Shown: positions 40,000-49,277, counted from the first letter of the stretch. The stretch: 64,000 nucleotides of DNA from Alphaproteobacteria bacterium (GCA_028285305.1 JANQPV010000053.1:1-64000), one strand, 5' to 3'. Program-made: numbers and translations. Notes: generated by a model not told the origin, from the letters alone.

Positions 40000-40656
40000 C
40001 TACCCCGGTATCATCTCCGCCATCGCCTCCAGAGCTTGGAACGAGTCGCCCATGGCCGCCTGGAACTTGGGGCGGGACGCGATGTTGGTGTAATAGGCCT
40101 CCACATTCTTTAGGTCCTTGTTGATCTGCAAGACAGACCCGAAAAGAACACCGTACATCAGAACAAAATCAGCGGCCGTTAGTTCGCCCAGCACGAACCC
40201 GCCTTTGTCTTTCGTCGTTGCGAGTTGGTCATCCAGCACCTTGAGACACTTTCCAAACTTTTCCCGGCCCTCTGCGGCAACGGCGGGAACGCGTTCGGCT
40301 TCAGGTTTCATAATCTCGTGTTCGATGACCATGTCCGCCGGCAACAGCAACGTGGCCTCGCCCCAATGCATCCATTGGCGCATCTTGGCGCGCGCTTGAG
40401 CATCTTCCGGAACGAATTTGCCCTGACCTTGGGTCTCCAAAATGTACTCGATGATGGCGGTGGATTCGAGCAGCACGAAGTCTCCATCGACCAAAACCGG
40501 CAACCTTCCTTCCGGGCTTAGTTTGCGGAACTCGGGCTGAGCGCGCTCATCGGACATGAAGTCCATCTCGCGCAATTCAAAGGGATCGCCAAGCTCTTCC
40601 AAAAGCCAGCGCACGCGCGTCGAACGGGTCAAAGGGGCATGGAATAATGTCAGCAT
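40000..40656 (-). CDS. Glutathione S-transferase
   Basis: The 218-aa protein has an N-terminal thioredoxin-like domain (LTLFHAPLTRSTRVRWLLEE, with the cis-Pro/Glu-Ser site GRLPVLVDGDFVLLESTAI) and an all-helical C-terminal domain (GGFVLGELTAADFVLMYGVLF). It should conjugate glutathione or isomerise electrophiles. It is divergent from a TetR gene across 76 bp that contain palindromes. Confidence 0.92.
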   Translation of the reverse strand: MLTLFHAPLTRSTRVRWLLEELGDPFELREMDFMSDERAQPEFRKLSPEGRLPVLVDGDFVLLESTAIIEYILETQGQGKFVPEDAQARAKMRQWMHWGEATLLLPADMVIEHEIMKPEAERVPAVAAEGREKFGKCLKVLDDQLATTKDKGGFVLGELTAADFVLMYGVLFGSVLQINKDLKNVEAYYTNIASRPKFQAAMGDSFQALEAMAEMIPG

Positions 40657-40676
40657 TTCTGTTACCTCTTGGCTTT

Positions 40677-40712
40677 AACATACTAATGTTATCTAACATA
40701 CCATCGGTATGT
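40677..40712. promoter_or_regulatory. Palindromic operator region between GST and TetR genes
   Basis: Two inverted repeats lie side by side: AACAT-ACTA-ATGTT (40677-40690) and ACATACC-ATC-GGTATGT (40696-40712). They share the ACAT half. The position in a 76-bp divergent gap suggests operators for the adjacent TetR regulator. Confidence 0.6.
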
Positions 40713-40732
40713 GAGCAATCGAAACCGCGCAT

Positions 40733-41332
40733 ATGAGCCCTGAAAAAACGGAAAACAAAACCCGACGTGACGAAAACGCCGAAGCGACCCGCACTGCCCT
40801 CCTCCGCGCCGCGCAAGATTTGTTTTCGAAAAACAGCTTCCACGGCACGTCCGTCGATGAAATCTGCCGCCAGGCAAGGGTTACAAAAGGCGCCCTCTAT
40901 CATCATTTCCGGAACAAGGATGAGATCTTTGCCGGCGTCGTGGAAAAACTGGAAACGGACCTGATCAACGAGATTGCAAATGATCCGGGATCAGATCCTT
41001 GGGAACAGTTGAAAAGAGGCATTGATCATTTTCTCGATCGGTGCATGGACCCGACCTACCGCCGGATCGTTCTCAGCGATGCGCCGGGCGTTCTCGGCCG
41101 CCGGCAGCTGGCTGAAATTGGAGAGCGCACCGCCGAAGGGCTGGTGAGGACGCTCCTTGCGCACATGATGGAGAACAAGCTGATCGCGAAGCAGCCCATC
41201 GACGTCGTCACTCGCCTCCTCCTCAGCGTGCTTATCGAAGCTGGTTTCTTGATCGGCGACAGCTCCAATCCGCAGAAGACCAAAAAGGATGTACAGAAAT
41301 CGATAGAGAGGTTTCTTGAGAGCCTAAAATGA
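40733..41332 (+). CDS. TetR/AcrR family transcriptional regulator
   Basis: The 199-aa protein has the HTH region TRTALLRAAQDLFSKNSF, SVDEICRQARVTKGALYHHFRNKDEIF. The C-terminus is helical with a ligand pocket. It is divergent from a GST gene, with palindromes between, so it probably represses that gene and itself in response to a small molecule. Confidence 0.93.
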   Translation: MSPEKTENKTRRDENAEATRTALLRAAQDLFSKNSFHGTSVDEICRQARVTKGALYHHFRNKDEIFAGVVEKLETDLINEIANDPGSDPWEQLKRGIDHFLDRCMDPTYRRIVLSDAPGVLGRRQLAEIGERTAEGLVRTLLAHMMENKLIAKQPIDVVTRLLLSVLIEAGFLIGDSSNPQKTKKDVQKSIERFLESLK

Positions 41333-41348
41333 CTTTCGTGAAACGGAA

Positions 41349-41496
41349 GTCATCCCGGAGACCGAAAATGTCTGGATCTTCGATCCGGATACATTTTCGA
41401 GGCATCCGGGATCTGGCTCAACACACTATGAGCTTGTTGAACTGGATCCCGTGTCTGCAAAGCGGCACCAACATGCCGCATCGCGCACGGGATGAC
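41349..41496. repeat. Nested-hairpin GTCATCCCG repeat between convergent genes
   Basis: Terminal inverted repeats GTCATCCCG (41349-41357) and CGGGATGAC (41488-41496) are exact. Inside are a stem CGAAAATGT / ACATTTTCG (41363-41399), with CTGGATC / GATCCGG nested inside it, and further hairpins around GGGATCTGGCTCAAC / GTTGAACTGGATCCC and GCGGCA / TGCCGC. It lies between the stops of the TetR and EamA genes, so a two-way terminator role is possible. Confidence 0.65.
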
Positions 41497-41527
41497 AGCG
41501 GACATCTGTCAGACCACAGGACCCCTG

Positions 41528-42454
41528 TCACATGCTCTGGGGCTTCGGTTTCATCTGCCCCCTCGCCCGCTCGCGCCAGGCAATCACGAGACCCGCCGCA
41601 ACGACGATCGACGAGCCGAGAATGACGACCGGCAGCGGCGTTTCGCCGAAGAACAGAAAGCCAATAATTGTTGCCCAAACGATGGCCACATAGTCGAACG
41701 GGGCCAAGAGCGAAGGTTCCGCATATCGGTAGCTGAAGGTCATGGCCTGTTGGGCAACGCCTCCGAGCACGCCAATGACCACCAGATAAAAGGCCTCCTC
41801 CGCGTTTGGCATCTTGAAGTCAAAGAGCATGGTGAGGCCCGACGCGATGGAACAAAAGAGGGCGAAATAAAAGACAATCGACTCCGACGTTTCGGTCTCG
41901 CTCATTTGGCGGATGAAGACGACAACAAATGCGGCAAGGAACGCCCCCATCAGACCGAAAACGACGCCGTAACTGAGACCACCAGAAATCAGACCGCGGA
42001 TGCCGCCGTGAGGCTCGATGATCAGCAGTACACCGACCAAACCCACGGCGACGGCGCCCCATCTAAAGACGCCGACGTGTTCTTTAAGAATAACCGCCGC
42101 CAAAACCACCGCAAAGATCGGCATGAGAAAGCCGATTGCCGTGGCATCCACCAACGGTACCAGCGCAATCGACGTGAAGTACCCAAACATGGCGGCCGTT
42201 CCCAACAAAGAGCGGCGTACATGCAGCCAAGGCCGCATTGTCACCACCATCTTCCGAACGCCGTCAGCTGTAATGGCCGCCATGATGAAGATTGGGATGA
42301 AGGCGAAGATGGACCGTGCAAAAACGATTTCGCCCGTTGGAAAATCCGCGACCAATTTGATGAAGGCATTCATAACGGAAAAGGCGAGCACGGCCGTCAA
42401 CTTCAGGCCGATACCGAGAAAGACTGTGCGCGTGGCGAGCGTTGAAGCGGACAT
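41528..42454 (-). CDS. EamA/DMT family exporter
   Basis: The 308-aa protein has ten helices in two EamA repeats. Sequence marks include SVMNAFIKLVADFPTGEIVFARSIFAF, DATAIGFLMPIFAVVLAAVIL, GVLGGVAQQAMTFSYRYAEPS and FDYVAIVWATIIGFLFFGE. I use ATG 42454; an alternative at 42508 adds 18 residues. Substrates of this family are often metabolites such as amino acids. Confidence 0.86.
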   Translation of the reverse strand: MSASTLATRTVFLGIGLKLTAVLAFSVMNAFIKLVADFPTGEIVFARSIFAFIPIFIMAAITADGVRKMVVTMRPWLHVRRSLLGTAAMFGYFTSIALVPLVDATAIGFLMPIFAVVLAAVILKEHVGVFRWGAVAVGLVGVLLIIEPHGGIRGLISGGLSYGVVFGLMGAFLAAFVVVFIRQMSETETSESIVFYFALFCSIASGLTMLFDFKMPNAEEAFYLVVIGVLGGVAQQAMTFSYRYAEPSLLAPFDYVAIVWATIIGFLFFGETPLPVVILGSSIVVAAGLVIAWRERARGQMKPKPQSM

Positions 42455-42557
42455 GGTGGTGCAATCACTCAGAAGGGCTTCACCCGGCAGAATGGCGGGA
42501 CCGGCCAAAAAGGGCCACAGTTACCTGACGTTTAGGGTCGCTGTCTATGATCCCCCG

Positions 42558-42884
42558 ATGGCAGCAAAAAAAAGCACCAAAACCCGCCGCTTCTGGCCCA
42601 TCATTGCGCAAGCCTCCCTTGTGGGGCCTGTGCTCATCATGATCTTAGCGGCGCTCAATATGAGCGTTGACGTCTCGCTTGGTTTTGCTCTGGTGATGCT
42701 CGGATTGGCCACAGCCGTCGTGATCGCGTTTCGATCCATTCGAACTTACGTCTGTCCCGTTTGCGAAACCGTGGTACGCCCGCCGCGCGGATGGTGGCGC
42801 CGGGCGCCGGGAAAGAAAGTCATGCTCGATTGCCCAGGATGCGGGCTCAAGTGGGACGCCAGCTATTCAGCTACACCAGACTGA
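42558..42884 (+). CDS. Small membrane protein with two CxxC pairs
   Basis: The 108-aa protein has two helices (IIAQASLVGPVLIMILAALN and LGFALVMLGLATAVVIAF) followed by a zinc-ribbon-like tail with CPVCETVVRPPRGWW and CPGCGLKWD. The ribbon suggests metal binding. No family name is recognised. Its stop is 3 bp from the convergent gene's stop. Confidence 0.65.
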   Translation: MAAKKSTKTRRFWPIIAQASLVGPVLIMILAALNMSVDVSLGFALVMLGLATAVVIAFRSIRTYVCPVCETVVRPPRGWWRRAPGKKVMLDCPGCGLKWDASYSATPD

Positions 42885-42887
42885 CCG

Positions 42888-43370
42888 TTATTCGATGGCG
42901 CACAAATACTCATCGCCGGACTTCGTGATCGCCTTTTCACAGAGTGCCCCCGTGAGAGCGCTTACGCGCGCTTGGAGATCTTCATTCCAACTGGCAAGCT
43001 TGCTTGGCGACGGCTCGTCCTTGCCCGGCACCTTATTCATCCATCTCGGGCGATAGGGCTTCTCGCACAAGTCTTCGCCAACCAGGTTTAGGGCGCACGC
43101 ATCGGCTTGGAGGGCGTTGAAGGCCAAGGCGTTCTGGTAGATCGAATAGTGCAGCGCCTTGGGCGAGTCGTACTCGTCAGCATAGGGATTGACTAATTCT
43201 TCAGAGCTGTCCGTCAATATTCTGAGCGCCGTTTCGCCCTGGCCCACCATGACGCCGACCCGCCCCACAGAGATATGCAGGTCAAAAAGGTCTTCGGCTT
43301 GGGCAGAGACGGCCAGCATCCCGCTGATGAAAGCCACCCAAATCCAAGACTTTGGTGCCCCCTGCTTCAT
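42888..43370 (-). CDS. Exported protein, function unknown
   Basis: The 160-aa protein has a signal peptide (WVAFISGMLAVSAQAED, cut after AQA). The mature part has four cysteines (DACALN, EDLCEK, ALCEK, YLCAIE) that could form two disulfides, and no known domain. It is next to the amino-sugar pair on the same strand, 6 bp after the aminotransferase stop, so they may be co-transcribed. Confidence 0.68.
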   Translation of the reverse strand: MKQGAPKSWIWVAFISGMLAVSAQAEDLFDLHISVGRVGVMVGQGETALRILTDSSEELVNPYADEYDSPKALHYSIYQNALAFNALQADACALNLVGEDLCEKPYRPRWMNKVPGKDEPSPSKLASWNEDLQARVSALTGALCEKAITKSGDEYLCAIE

Positions 43371-43376
43371 TCTCGA

Positions 43377-44606
43377 TTATCCAACCAGCTCCCGCACGGA
43401 CTGCGCAACGTAGAGCACCTGATCGTCACTCATGTAGGGATGGATCGGCAAAGAAATAATCCGCTCAGACAGCTTTTCGGCGACGGGAAGACCATTGCTG
43501 GGCGCGAACGCCTTGAAGGCTTCCATCGTGTGCAAAGCTTGCTGATAGTAGATTGCTGTTGGCACGCTCTTGTCTTGCAGTGCGGCCCGCACACCGTCCC
43601 GATCGTCCAGAGTGATGGAATAGTAGCCCCAGCCATGATCGCAATTCTCAGGGCGCGCCGGTAAGGCCATCACTTCGCCCAGGATCTCATCATAGACAGC
43701 GGCGATTTCGGCGCGGCGCTTGAGCTCTTGGTCAAAAATGCTGAGCTTGCTGAGCAAAACGGCGGCCTGGATCGTGTCAAGACGGCCGTTGGTCCCTATG
43801 CGGACGGATTCTCTTCGCGCCTCGTCGGTACCATGCCAACGGATAGACCGCCAGACATCGCCTTCTTCTTTGGAGCGGGTAAAAATGGCCCCGCCGTCGC
43901 CGTAGCAGCCAAGGGATTTCGCGGGGAAAAAGCTCGTGGCCGTCATGTCTGCAATATTGCCGACAAAGCGGCCGTCCTGACGTCCACCGAACGCCTGAGC
44001 ACCGTCCGCCAATATCCGCAAGTCATGTGCGTCCGCAACTTTTCGGATCGCTGCATAATCCGCCGGCAGACCGAACAGGTCGACGGGAACAACCATCTTT
44101 GGAGTGAGCTCGCCTTTGAGCGCCACCGCTTCGACCTTGATCTCAAGATCAGCGGCATCCATGTTGAACGTGTCCTCATACACATCAACAAAGACCGGCG
44201 TTGCGCCCACCATCAGAACCGCGCTTGCCGTTGCGTTGTAGGTGAAAGCTGGAATAAAGACGGCATCGCCCTGACCGACGCTGGCGCCCATCATGGCGAT
44301 TTCGAGGGCTTCGGTGCCGTTGCCGCACAGGACCACATCTTCCGCCCCCGTCCATTGAGACAAGGCTTTCTCTAGCTTTCCAATTTCCGGGCCATTGATG
44401 TACGCGCCGTGATCCAAAACGTCCTTGATGCGGCGTTCAACATCATCACGAATCAATGCTTGCTGAGCTTTAAGATCAACGAAATTAATGGGCTCAATGT
44501 CGCTGCGGTCGATCCGTGTGCTCCCGCTTGCCGTACCGGAGTCCGGTGTTGATGTGGTGTGTGGGTTTGATTGCAACATGGATACCCCCGCGCAAACATT
44601 AGTCAT
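43377..44606 (-). CDS. DegT/DnrJ/EryC1/StrS aminotransferase, possibly for UDP-amino-sugar synthesis
   Basis: This 409-aa PLP enzyme aminates keto-sugars. PINFVDLKAQQALIRDDVE, VVLCGNGTEALEIAMM, VFIPAFTYNATASAVL and the PLP-lysine motif FFPAKSLGCYGDGGA are typical. It overlaps the oxidoreductase gene by 8 bp. Such a pair makes 3-amino UDP-GlcNAc derivatives: either GnnB-like (lipid A diaminoglucose) or WbpE-like (O-antigen). Which one cannot be settled here. ATG 44579 is an alternative start. Confidence 0.85.
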   Translation of the reverse strand: MTNVCAGVSMLQSNPHTTSTPDSGTASGSTRIDRSDIEPINFVDLKAQQALIRDDVERRIKDVLDHGAYINGPEIGKLEKALSQWTGAEDVVLCGNGTEALEIAMMGASVGQGDAVFIPAFTYNATASAVLMVGATPVFVDVYEDTFNMDAADLEIKVEAVALKGELTPKMVVPVDLFGLPADYAAIRKVADAHDLRILADGAQAFGGRQDGRFVGNIADMTATSFFPAKSLGCYGDGGAIFTRSKEEGDVWRSIRWHGTDEARRESVRIGTNGRLDTIQAAVLLSKLSIFDQELKRRAEIAAVYDEILGEVMALPARPENCDHGWGYYSITLDDRDGVRAALQDKSVPTAIYYQQALHTMEAFKAFAPSNGLPVAEKLSERIISLPIHPYMSDDQVLYVAQSVRELVG

Positions 44607-45609
44607 AAGTTAGGCTTTCAGTAATTTGAAGGGCCGTAGCCAAAGCTCGCCGGCCGCATTGGCCCGTCACATGCGGTTCGTCCCCATTGCGAACCGATTC
44701 GACAAAAAGGCCAATGCCATATCCAAGCGGGTCCTTCATAATGATATTTTGGCCGCTTTCATCCGTAAACGGAGAGACCAATTTTTCCCGGGTCGTGTTT
44801 TTGAGCTCTCGATTGACGAAATCGACCTCAATGACGCCATCATCGTATTCGATATGCATGTCTCGGAGTTTTTCCTCATGGATGCGGCTGGCGGAGAGCT
44901 CCACAACACAGCCATCCTCCATTGTCAGTCGCGCGCACACTTCATCTGGATGATCCGTATGGGTTTGCTGTGCGCGCGCTTCAACGTGCGCCACGCTCGA
45001 TGGGTTGATCTGGTGCAACAAGTCGAGGTCATGAATCATCAAGTCGAAGATCACGCTCACGTCCGTCGCGCGGCCCATGAAAGGTCCCAAACGGCGCGCC
45101 ATGAGCCGGCGCGGCGACTTCTTGCGGCCCAAAATCCCGAACTCGCGGAACACATAGCGTTCTTGATGGCCGACCTGGAGCACGAGATTGTTTTCGTCCG
45201 CCAGGTGGATCAGCGCATCCGCATGGTCCAAATCGAGAGCGATCGGCTTTTCGACCAGGACGTGGAGGCCGCGCTCTAAACATGTTCGAGCGACCTCATA
45301 GTGGCTGCTCGCGGGCGTCGTGATGCTGACCGCATCAACTGAACTCAGCATCTCATCAAGGGTGTCGAAGGCTCGGCTCTTATGGGACTGAGCGATTCGG
45401 GCGCCCCGTTCCCGAGCTGCATCATAGACGCCGGCGAGCACCGCGTTTTCCTGATCCATATACTTTTGAGCGTGGAGACCACCAAAGAAACCGCATCCCA
45501 CGACGCCGATGCGCACCGGTTCGATGCCGACACCTATATTTTGTCTTTCCAAGGTTGCTTTAGTGACGTTAGTCGATGCACCGATCAATGGCGCTTGTGT
45601 AGAAGCCAC
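44599..45609 (-). CDS. Gfo/Idh/MocA family oxidoreductase, possibly sugar-nucleotide 3-dehydrogenase
   Basis: The 336-aa protein has an N-terminal NAD fold (IGVVGCGFFGGLHAQKYMD) and the EKP motif in VEKPIALD. Its C-terminal part contains VSVIFDLMIHDLDLLHQI and SASRIHEEKLRDMHIEYDDG. Relatives oxidise UDP-GlcNAc (GnnA) or UDP-GlcNAcA (WbpB/WlbA) at C3 for the adjacent aminotransferase. It starts at GTG 45609 with GGGGA upstream. No acyltransferase or other pathway gene is nearby. Confidence 0.85.
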   Translation of the reverse strand: MASTQAPLIGASTNVTKATLERQNIGVGIEPVRIGVVGCGFFGGLHAQKYMDQENAVLAGVYDAARERGARIAQSHKSRAFDTLDEMLSSVDAVSITTPASSHYEVARTCLERGLHVLVEKPIALDLDHADALIHLADENNLVLQVGHQERYVFREFGILGRKKSPRRLMARRLGPFMGRATDVSVIFDLMIHDLDLLHQINPSSVAHVEARAQQTHTDHPDEVCARLTMEDGCVVELSASRIHEEKLRDMHIEYDDGVIEVDFVNRELKNTTREKLVSPFTDESGQNIIMKDPLGYGIGLFVESVRNGDEPHVTGQCGRRALATALQITESLTYD

Positions 45610-45897
45610 GTGTTCATTCCCCGCATGAAAGGCCCTGCCGCTGTGCGTAATGCCCCCACCTGTTCCGATTCGCCCTTTGATGTCTCACCGCTTGGTGTCG
45701 CACCGAATGACGTCAATCGGGTACTTGACCGGCGCCCCTGGTGCGGACGCCCTTATTGTTATAGGCCTTAAACAGCATTATTTGCGGGCTGGCCTCAACC
45801 GTCATTTTCTCAATATTTGTTGTCAAATGTTTCATCGCTGAACACCCGCGAGTAAGTCTCTGAAAAACAAGATAAAATGCCAGGAGTTTAAACGCCC

Positions 45898-46923
45898 ATG
45901 TCAAACCGCATCAGCCGCGAAATCCGCCTCAAACAGCGCCCGACAGGTCTGCCCGCCGCAGAACATTTCGAGCTGGCCGAAACTGAGCTGCCGGCACCTA
46001 AGAGCGGGGAAGTTCTCGTTCGCAACATCTGGATGACGGTCGATCCCTATATGCGGGGCCGGATGCGGGATGTGGAGAGCTATGTTCCTCCTTTTCAGAT
46101 CGGCGAGCCGCTGCAAGGGGGCGCGATCGGGCAAGTGGTTGAAAGCGAATCCGATACGCTCGCCGTCGGAGATTATGTGAACAGCATGCTTGGCTGGCGC
46201 GAAGGGTTCGTCTCATCGCCTGAAGGTCTAACGAAAGTGGACCCCGCTCTTGCGCCTGTTCAAACTTTTCTCGGGACCCTTGGTATGCCGGGCATTACCG
46301 CCTATTTCGGCCTGCTTGATATTGGCGAACCAAAGGAAGGTGAGACTGTGTTTGTCTCCGCCGCCGCGGGTGCGGTGGGCGCAATCGTTTGCCAGATTGC
46401 CAAACTCAAGGGGTGCCGGGTCGTGGGAACAGCCGGCTCCGATGCCAAAGTAGACTGGCTTGTTCAAAGCGCGGGCGCAGATGCGGCGATCAACTACAAA
46501 ACCTGCGGGAATCTCACGGAGGCGCTTCGGGAGGCTTGCCCACAGGGCATTGATGTCTACTTTGAAAATGTCGGAGGAGATCATCTCGAGGCGGCGCTCA
46601 TGCTGATGAATCCAAGGGGGCGCATCTCTGTGTGCGGAATGATCAGTCAGTACAATGCAGAACAGATGCCCGCCGGTCCCACCAACTTTATCCAGGTCAT
46701 CCCCAAGAGGTTGCGGATCGAAGGATTCATTGTCTCTGACTATTTGGACCGTGTGGGCGAGTTCTATCAAGATATGGGAAAATGGATTGGCGAAGGTAAA
46801 ATCAAGTGGGAGGAGACGATCCACGAAGGTATTGAGAACGCTCCAAACGCCTTCATCAACCTGTTCTCCGGGGAGAACATGGGCAAGATGCTCGTCAAGG
46901 TTGGACCAGATCCGGCGATCTAA
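45898..46923 (+). CDS. Zinc-free medium-chain NADP-dependent oxidoreductase
   Basis: The 341-aa protein is of the curcumin/2-alkenal reductase type: NIWMTVDPYMRGRM, YFGLLDIGEPKEGETVFVSAAAGAVGAIVCQIAKLKGCRVVG and DVYFENVGGDHLEAALMLMNP. No zinc-binding cysteines are present. It should reduce double bonds of enones. Its start has CAGGAG 10 nt upstream. Its stop overlaps the convergent GNAT by 4 bp. Confidence 0.92.
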   Translation: MSNRISREIRLKQRPTGLPAAEHFELAETELPAPKSGEVLVRNIWMTVDPYMRGRMRDVESYVPPFQIGEPLQGGAIGQVVESESDTLAVGDYVNSMLGWREGFVSSPEGLTKVDPALAPVQTFLGTLGMPGITAYFGLLDIGEPKEGETVFVSAAAGAVGAIVCQIAKLKGCRVVGTAGSDAKVDWLVQSAGADAAINYKTCGNLTEALREACPQGIDVYFENVGGDHLEAALMLMNPRGRISVCGMISQYNAEQMPAGPTNFIQVIPKRLRIEGFIVSDYLDRVGEFYQDMGKWIGEGKIKWEETIHEGIENAPNAFINLFSGENMGKMLVKVGPDPAI

Positions 46924-47564
46924 CCGTTTCGGCCCTTGGATGGCTGCGGTGGGCGGATCATCGGTGTGATGACCGGCACATTTCTACAGCGAATTTCGTC
47001 CTGTGCTTCGAAGCCGTGGCGCTCGTAGAATGTGAGGTTTTGTGGGTTGGAGGATTCGAGGTATGCGGGGAGTTGCGCCTCATCAACGATCGACAGCGTC
47101 CATTTCATCAGCACAGACCCTATACCTGACCCCTGCGCACTCGGCTCCACGCCGAGATAGGATAAGTACCAGTGATCGAAGGCTGGACGCACTTCATCCA
47201 TTTGGTGGAACACTTCGGTCAAAGCGTCTTGCCGGTGCTGGGGTACCGTTGCGGAGATCAACTGTTTTCGGGCATTCGGCTCACACCGCTCGCCCGGCGG
47301 GGACCAGATCGCCACCGACCTGAGATCCGAAGAGGCATATGCCGTATTTAGATCAAATGATGTCCGGCAACAATATCGCAAGAACTTCATGAAACCGACC
47401 AGATAGGTGTGCGGATCAGGAAAGGCGTAGCGGAACAGTGGATCCGCCGAAAACGCCAGGACCAAACACTCGATCGCGGCGCTGCGATGTGCTTGGGTGA
47501 GAGTCTGTATGTCTTGTACCGGCGCCTCTTTGGTTCGGCGCCCAAGATCGACCAGAGCGGCCAT
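46920..47564 (-). CDS. GNAT family N-acetyltransferase
   Basis: The 214-aa protein has the GNAT core YLSYLGVEPSAQGSGIGSVLM (Q/RxxGxG/A acetyl-CoA loop) and YLESSNPQNLTFYERHGFEA. Its start has AAGGAGG 7 nt upstream. The substrate is unknown. The upstream 336 bp contain palindromes described separately. Confidence 0.85.
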   Translation of the reverse strand: MAALVDLGRRTKEAPVQDIQTLTQAHRSAAIECLVLAFSADPLFRYAFPDPHTYLVGFMKFLRYCCRTSFDLNTAYASSDLRSVAIWSPPGERCEPNARKQLISATVPQHRQDALTEVFHQMDEVRPAFDHWYLSYLGVEPSAQGSGIGSVLMKWTLSIVDEAQLPAYLESSNPQNLTFYERHGFEAQDEIRCRNVPVITPMIRPPQPSKGRNG

Positions 47565-47714
47565 AAATATCGCCCTCCTTTAGCAATCTCGTCGCTTCCG
47601 ATTTTGAGGCACGATTGCTAATATATCCGAAACGCACCAACGCTTTCCGCGCAAAACCACTCACTTCGAAGTACGACTTCGCCTGGTGATGAGCGGGTGT
47701 CGGAACCTGTCCCA

Positions 47715-47833
47715 ATTTGAGACATAACCTGTTGAGATGCAGCCCCTTGAGACATTTCTCCGTTCACGTGTGCGGAATAGCCTGTCCGCCGACTGAACTC
47801 TCGGACAGCGACGCCCTTTATACTGTCAGTATA
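47715..47833. promoter_or_regulatory. Palindrome-rich region upstream of the GNAT gene
   Basis: The 336-bp gap between aroG and the GNAT gene has no convincing gene. Around 47714-47731 it holds TGTCCCAATTTGAGACA, a near-perfect palindrome whose TTGAGACAT half recurs at about 47748. CTGTCCG / CGGACAG arms lie at 47782-47788 and 47802-47808, and a perfect 15-nt palindrome TATACTGTCAGTATA at 47819-47833. These look like operator sites; the regulator is unknown. Confidence 0.45.
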
Positions 47834-47900
47834 GCACAAAAGAGGGCGGAATGTAGGCCGAACCTTGAAGTTCGCGAGACCAGTTTATGGTTAACGCGGA

Positions 47901-49277
47901 TTATCCGTCCGCCGCAACTTTGCCCGCTTCGGCGCGCTCCTCATTGATTCCTTCAGCGAGAAGAAAAGCCAGCTCCAAAGCCTGCGTCGCATTGAGGCGC
48001 GGATCGCAATGTGTGTGGTACCGGGAAGACAAGTCGTCTTCGGTAATCGCTTGCGCCCCACCTAAACACTCGGTGACGTTTTGCCCTGTCATCTCGATAT
48101 GGATGCCACCGGCATAGGTCCCTTCCGCTTGGTGGACAGCAAAGACCTGTTGGACCTCGCTCAGTATACGGTCAAAAGGCCGAGTCTTATAGCCTGACCC
48201 CGCTTTGAGGGTATTGCCATGCATCGGATCGCATGACCAAACGACGGCCCGGCCCTCCGACTCCACTTTGCGGATCAATGCGGGGAGGTAGTCAGCGACC
48301 TTATCGGCGCCGAACCGTGTGATAAGGGTAAGCCGGCCCGGCTCGTTCTGTGGGCTGAGGACGTCAATAAGCCGGATCAACTCGTCGGGATCGAGAGACG
48401 GGCCACACTTAATTCCGATCGGGTTTTCAACGCCTCTCAGAAACTCGACATGGGCCTCATCTGGGTGCCGCGTCCGGTCTCCAATCCAAAGCATATGGGC
48501 CGAGGTGTCGTACCATTTGCCGGTTGTCGAATCGATCCGCGTCATGGCTTGCTCGTATCCAAGCAGCAGGGCTTCGTGACTTGTGAACAATTCAGTCGTG
48601 CTTAGTTGCGGAGCCGATGCCGGATCGATCCCGCAGGCCCGCATGAAGTCAAGGGCTTCGGAAATCCGATGCGCCACATCTTTGTAGCGCTCAGCCTCCG
48701 GACTATCCGCCACGAAGCCCATCGTCCACTGATGGACATAGTCAAGGGCCGCGTAGCCTCCCGTGGCAAAGGCGCGGAGCAGATTGAGGGTCGCCGCCGC
48801 CTGACTGTATGCTTGCAGCAATCGCTCCGGATCGGGAACCCGCGCCGATTCCTCGAATTCAATTCCGTTGATGATGTCGCCGCGATAGCTGGGAAGCTCA
48901 ATCTCATTCAGAGATTCCATCGGCGCGGAACGGGGCTTGGCGAATTGGCCGGCAATGCGCCCCACTTTCACAATGGGGACTTTTGCGCCGAACGTGAGAA
49001 CTACAGCCATCTGCAGCAATACGCGAAACGTATCGCGAATATTGTCCGGGCTGAACTCGGCAAAACTCTCGGCGCAATCACCTCCTTGCAGAAGAAATGC
49101 GCGCCCCTCGGTTACGTCGGCCAAATGCTTGCGCAAATTCCGGGCCTCACCTGCAAACACCAGCGGCGGATAGCCGGAGAGCTGATCTTCGACCTTCTCA
49201 AGCGCTTGCTTATCCGGATACTCGGGCACTTGTTGGATGGGTTTTGCGCGCCAGCTGGTATTCGTCCACGTGTTCAT
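47901..49277 (-). CDS. aroG: Class II 3-deoxy-7-phosphoheptulonate (DAHP) synthase
   Basis: This enzyme catalyses the first step of the shikimate pathway, joining PEP and erythrose-4-phosphate. The 458-aa class II (plant-like) protein has [14 protein letters not shown] at the N-terminus, [14 protein letters not shown] with the metal Cys, [48 protein letters not shown] and [18 protein letters not shown]. These are unlike the class I AroG/F/H of E. coli; here the gene symbol denotes the class II enzyme. Confidence 0.97.
   Translation of the reverse strand: MNTWTNTSWRAKPIQQVPEYPDKQALEKVEDQLSGYPPLVFAGEARNLRKHLADVTEGRAFLLQGGDCAESFAEFSPDNIRDTFRVLLQMAVVLTFGAKVPIVKVGRIAGQFAKPRSAPMESLNEIELPSYRGDIINGIEFEESARVPDPERLLQAYSQAAATLNLLRAFATGGYAALDYVHQWTMGFVADSPEAERYKDVAHRISEALDFMRACGIDPASAPQLSTTELFTSHEALLLGYEQAMTRIDSTTGKWYDTSAHMLWIGDRTRHPDEAHVEFLRGVENPIGIKCGPSLDPDELIRLIDVLSPQNEPGRLTLITRFGADKVADYLPALIRKVESEGRAVVWSCDPMHGNTLKAGSGYKTRPFDRILSEVQQVFAVHQAEGTYAGGIHIEMTGQNVTECLGGAQAITEDDLSSRYHTHCDPRLNATQALELAFLLAEGINEERAEAGKVAADG

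Noticed and set aside
45713-45904. 63-aa minus-strand frame in the gap between the Gfo/Idh and reductase genes
   Set aside because: It overlaps the reductase start and promoter area and has no ribosome site; the 288-bp gap shows no other clear feature.
47618-47839. 73-aa minus-strand frame with a weak HTH-like stretch
   Set aside because: It spans the palindromes upstream of the GNAT gene, has no ribosome site, and its composition looks non-coding.
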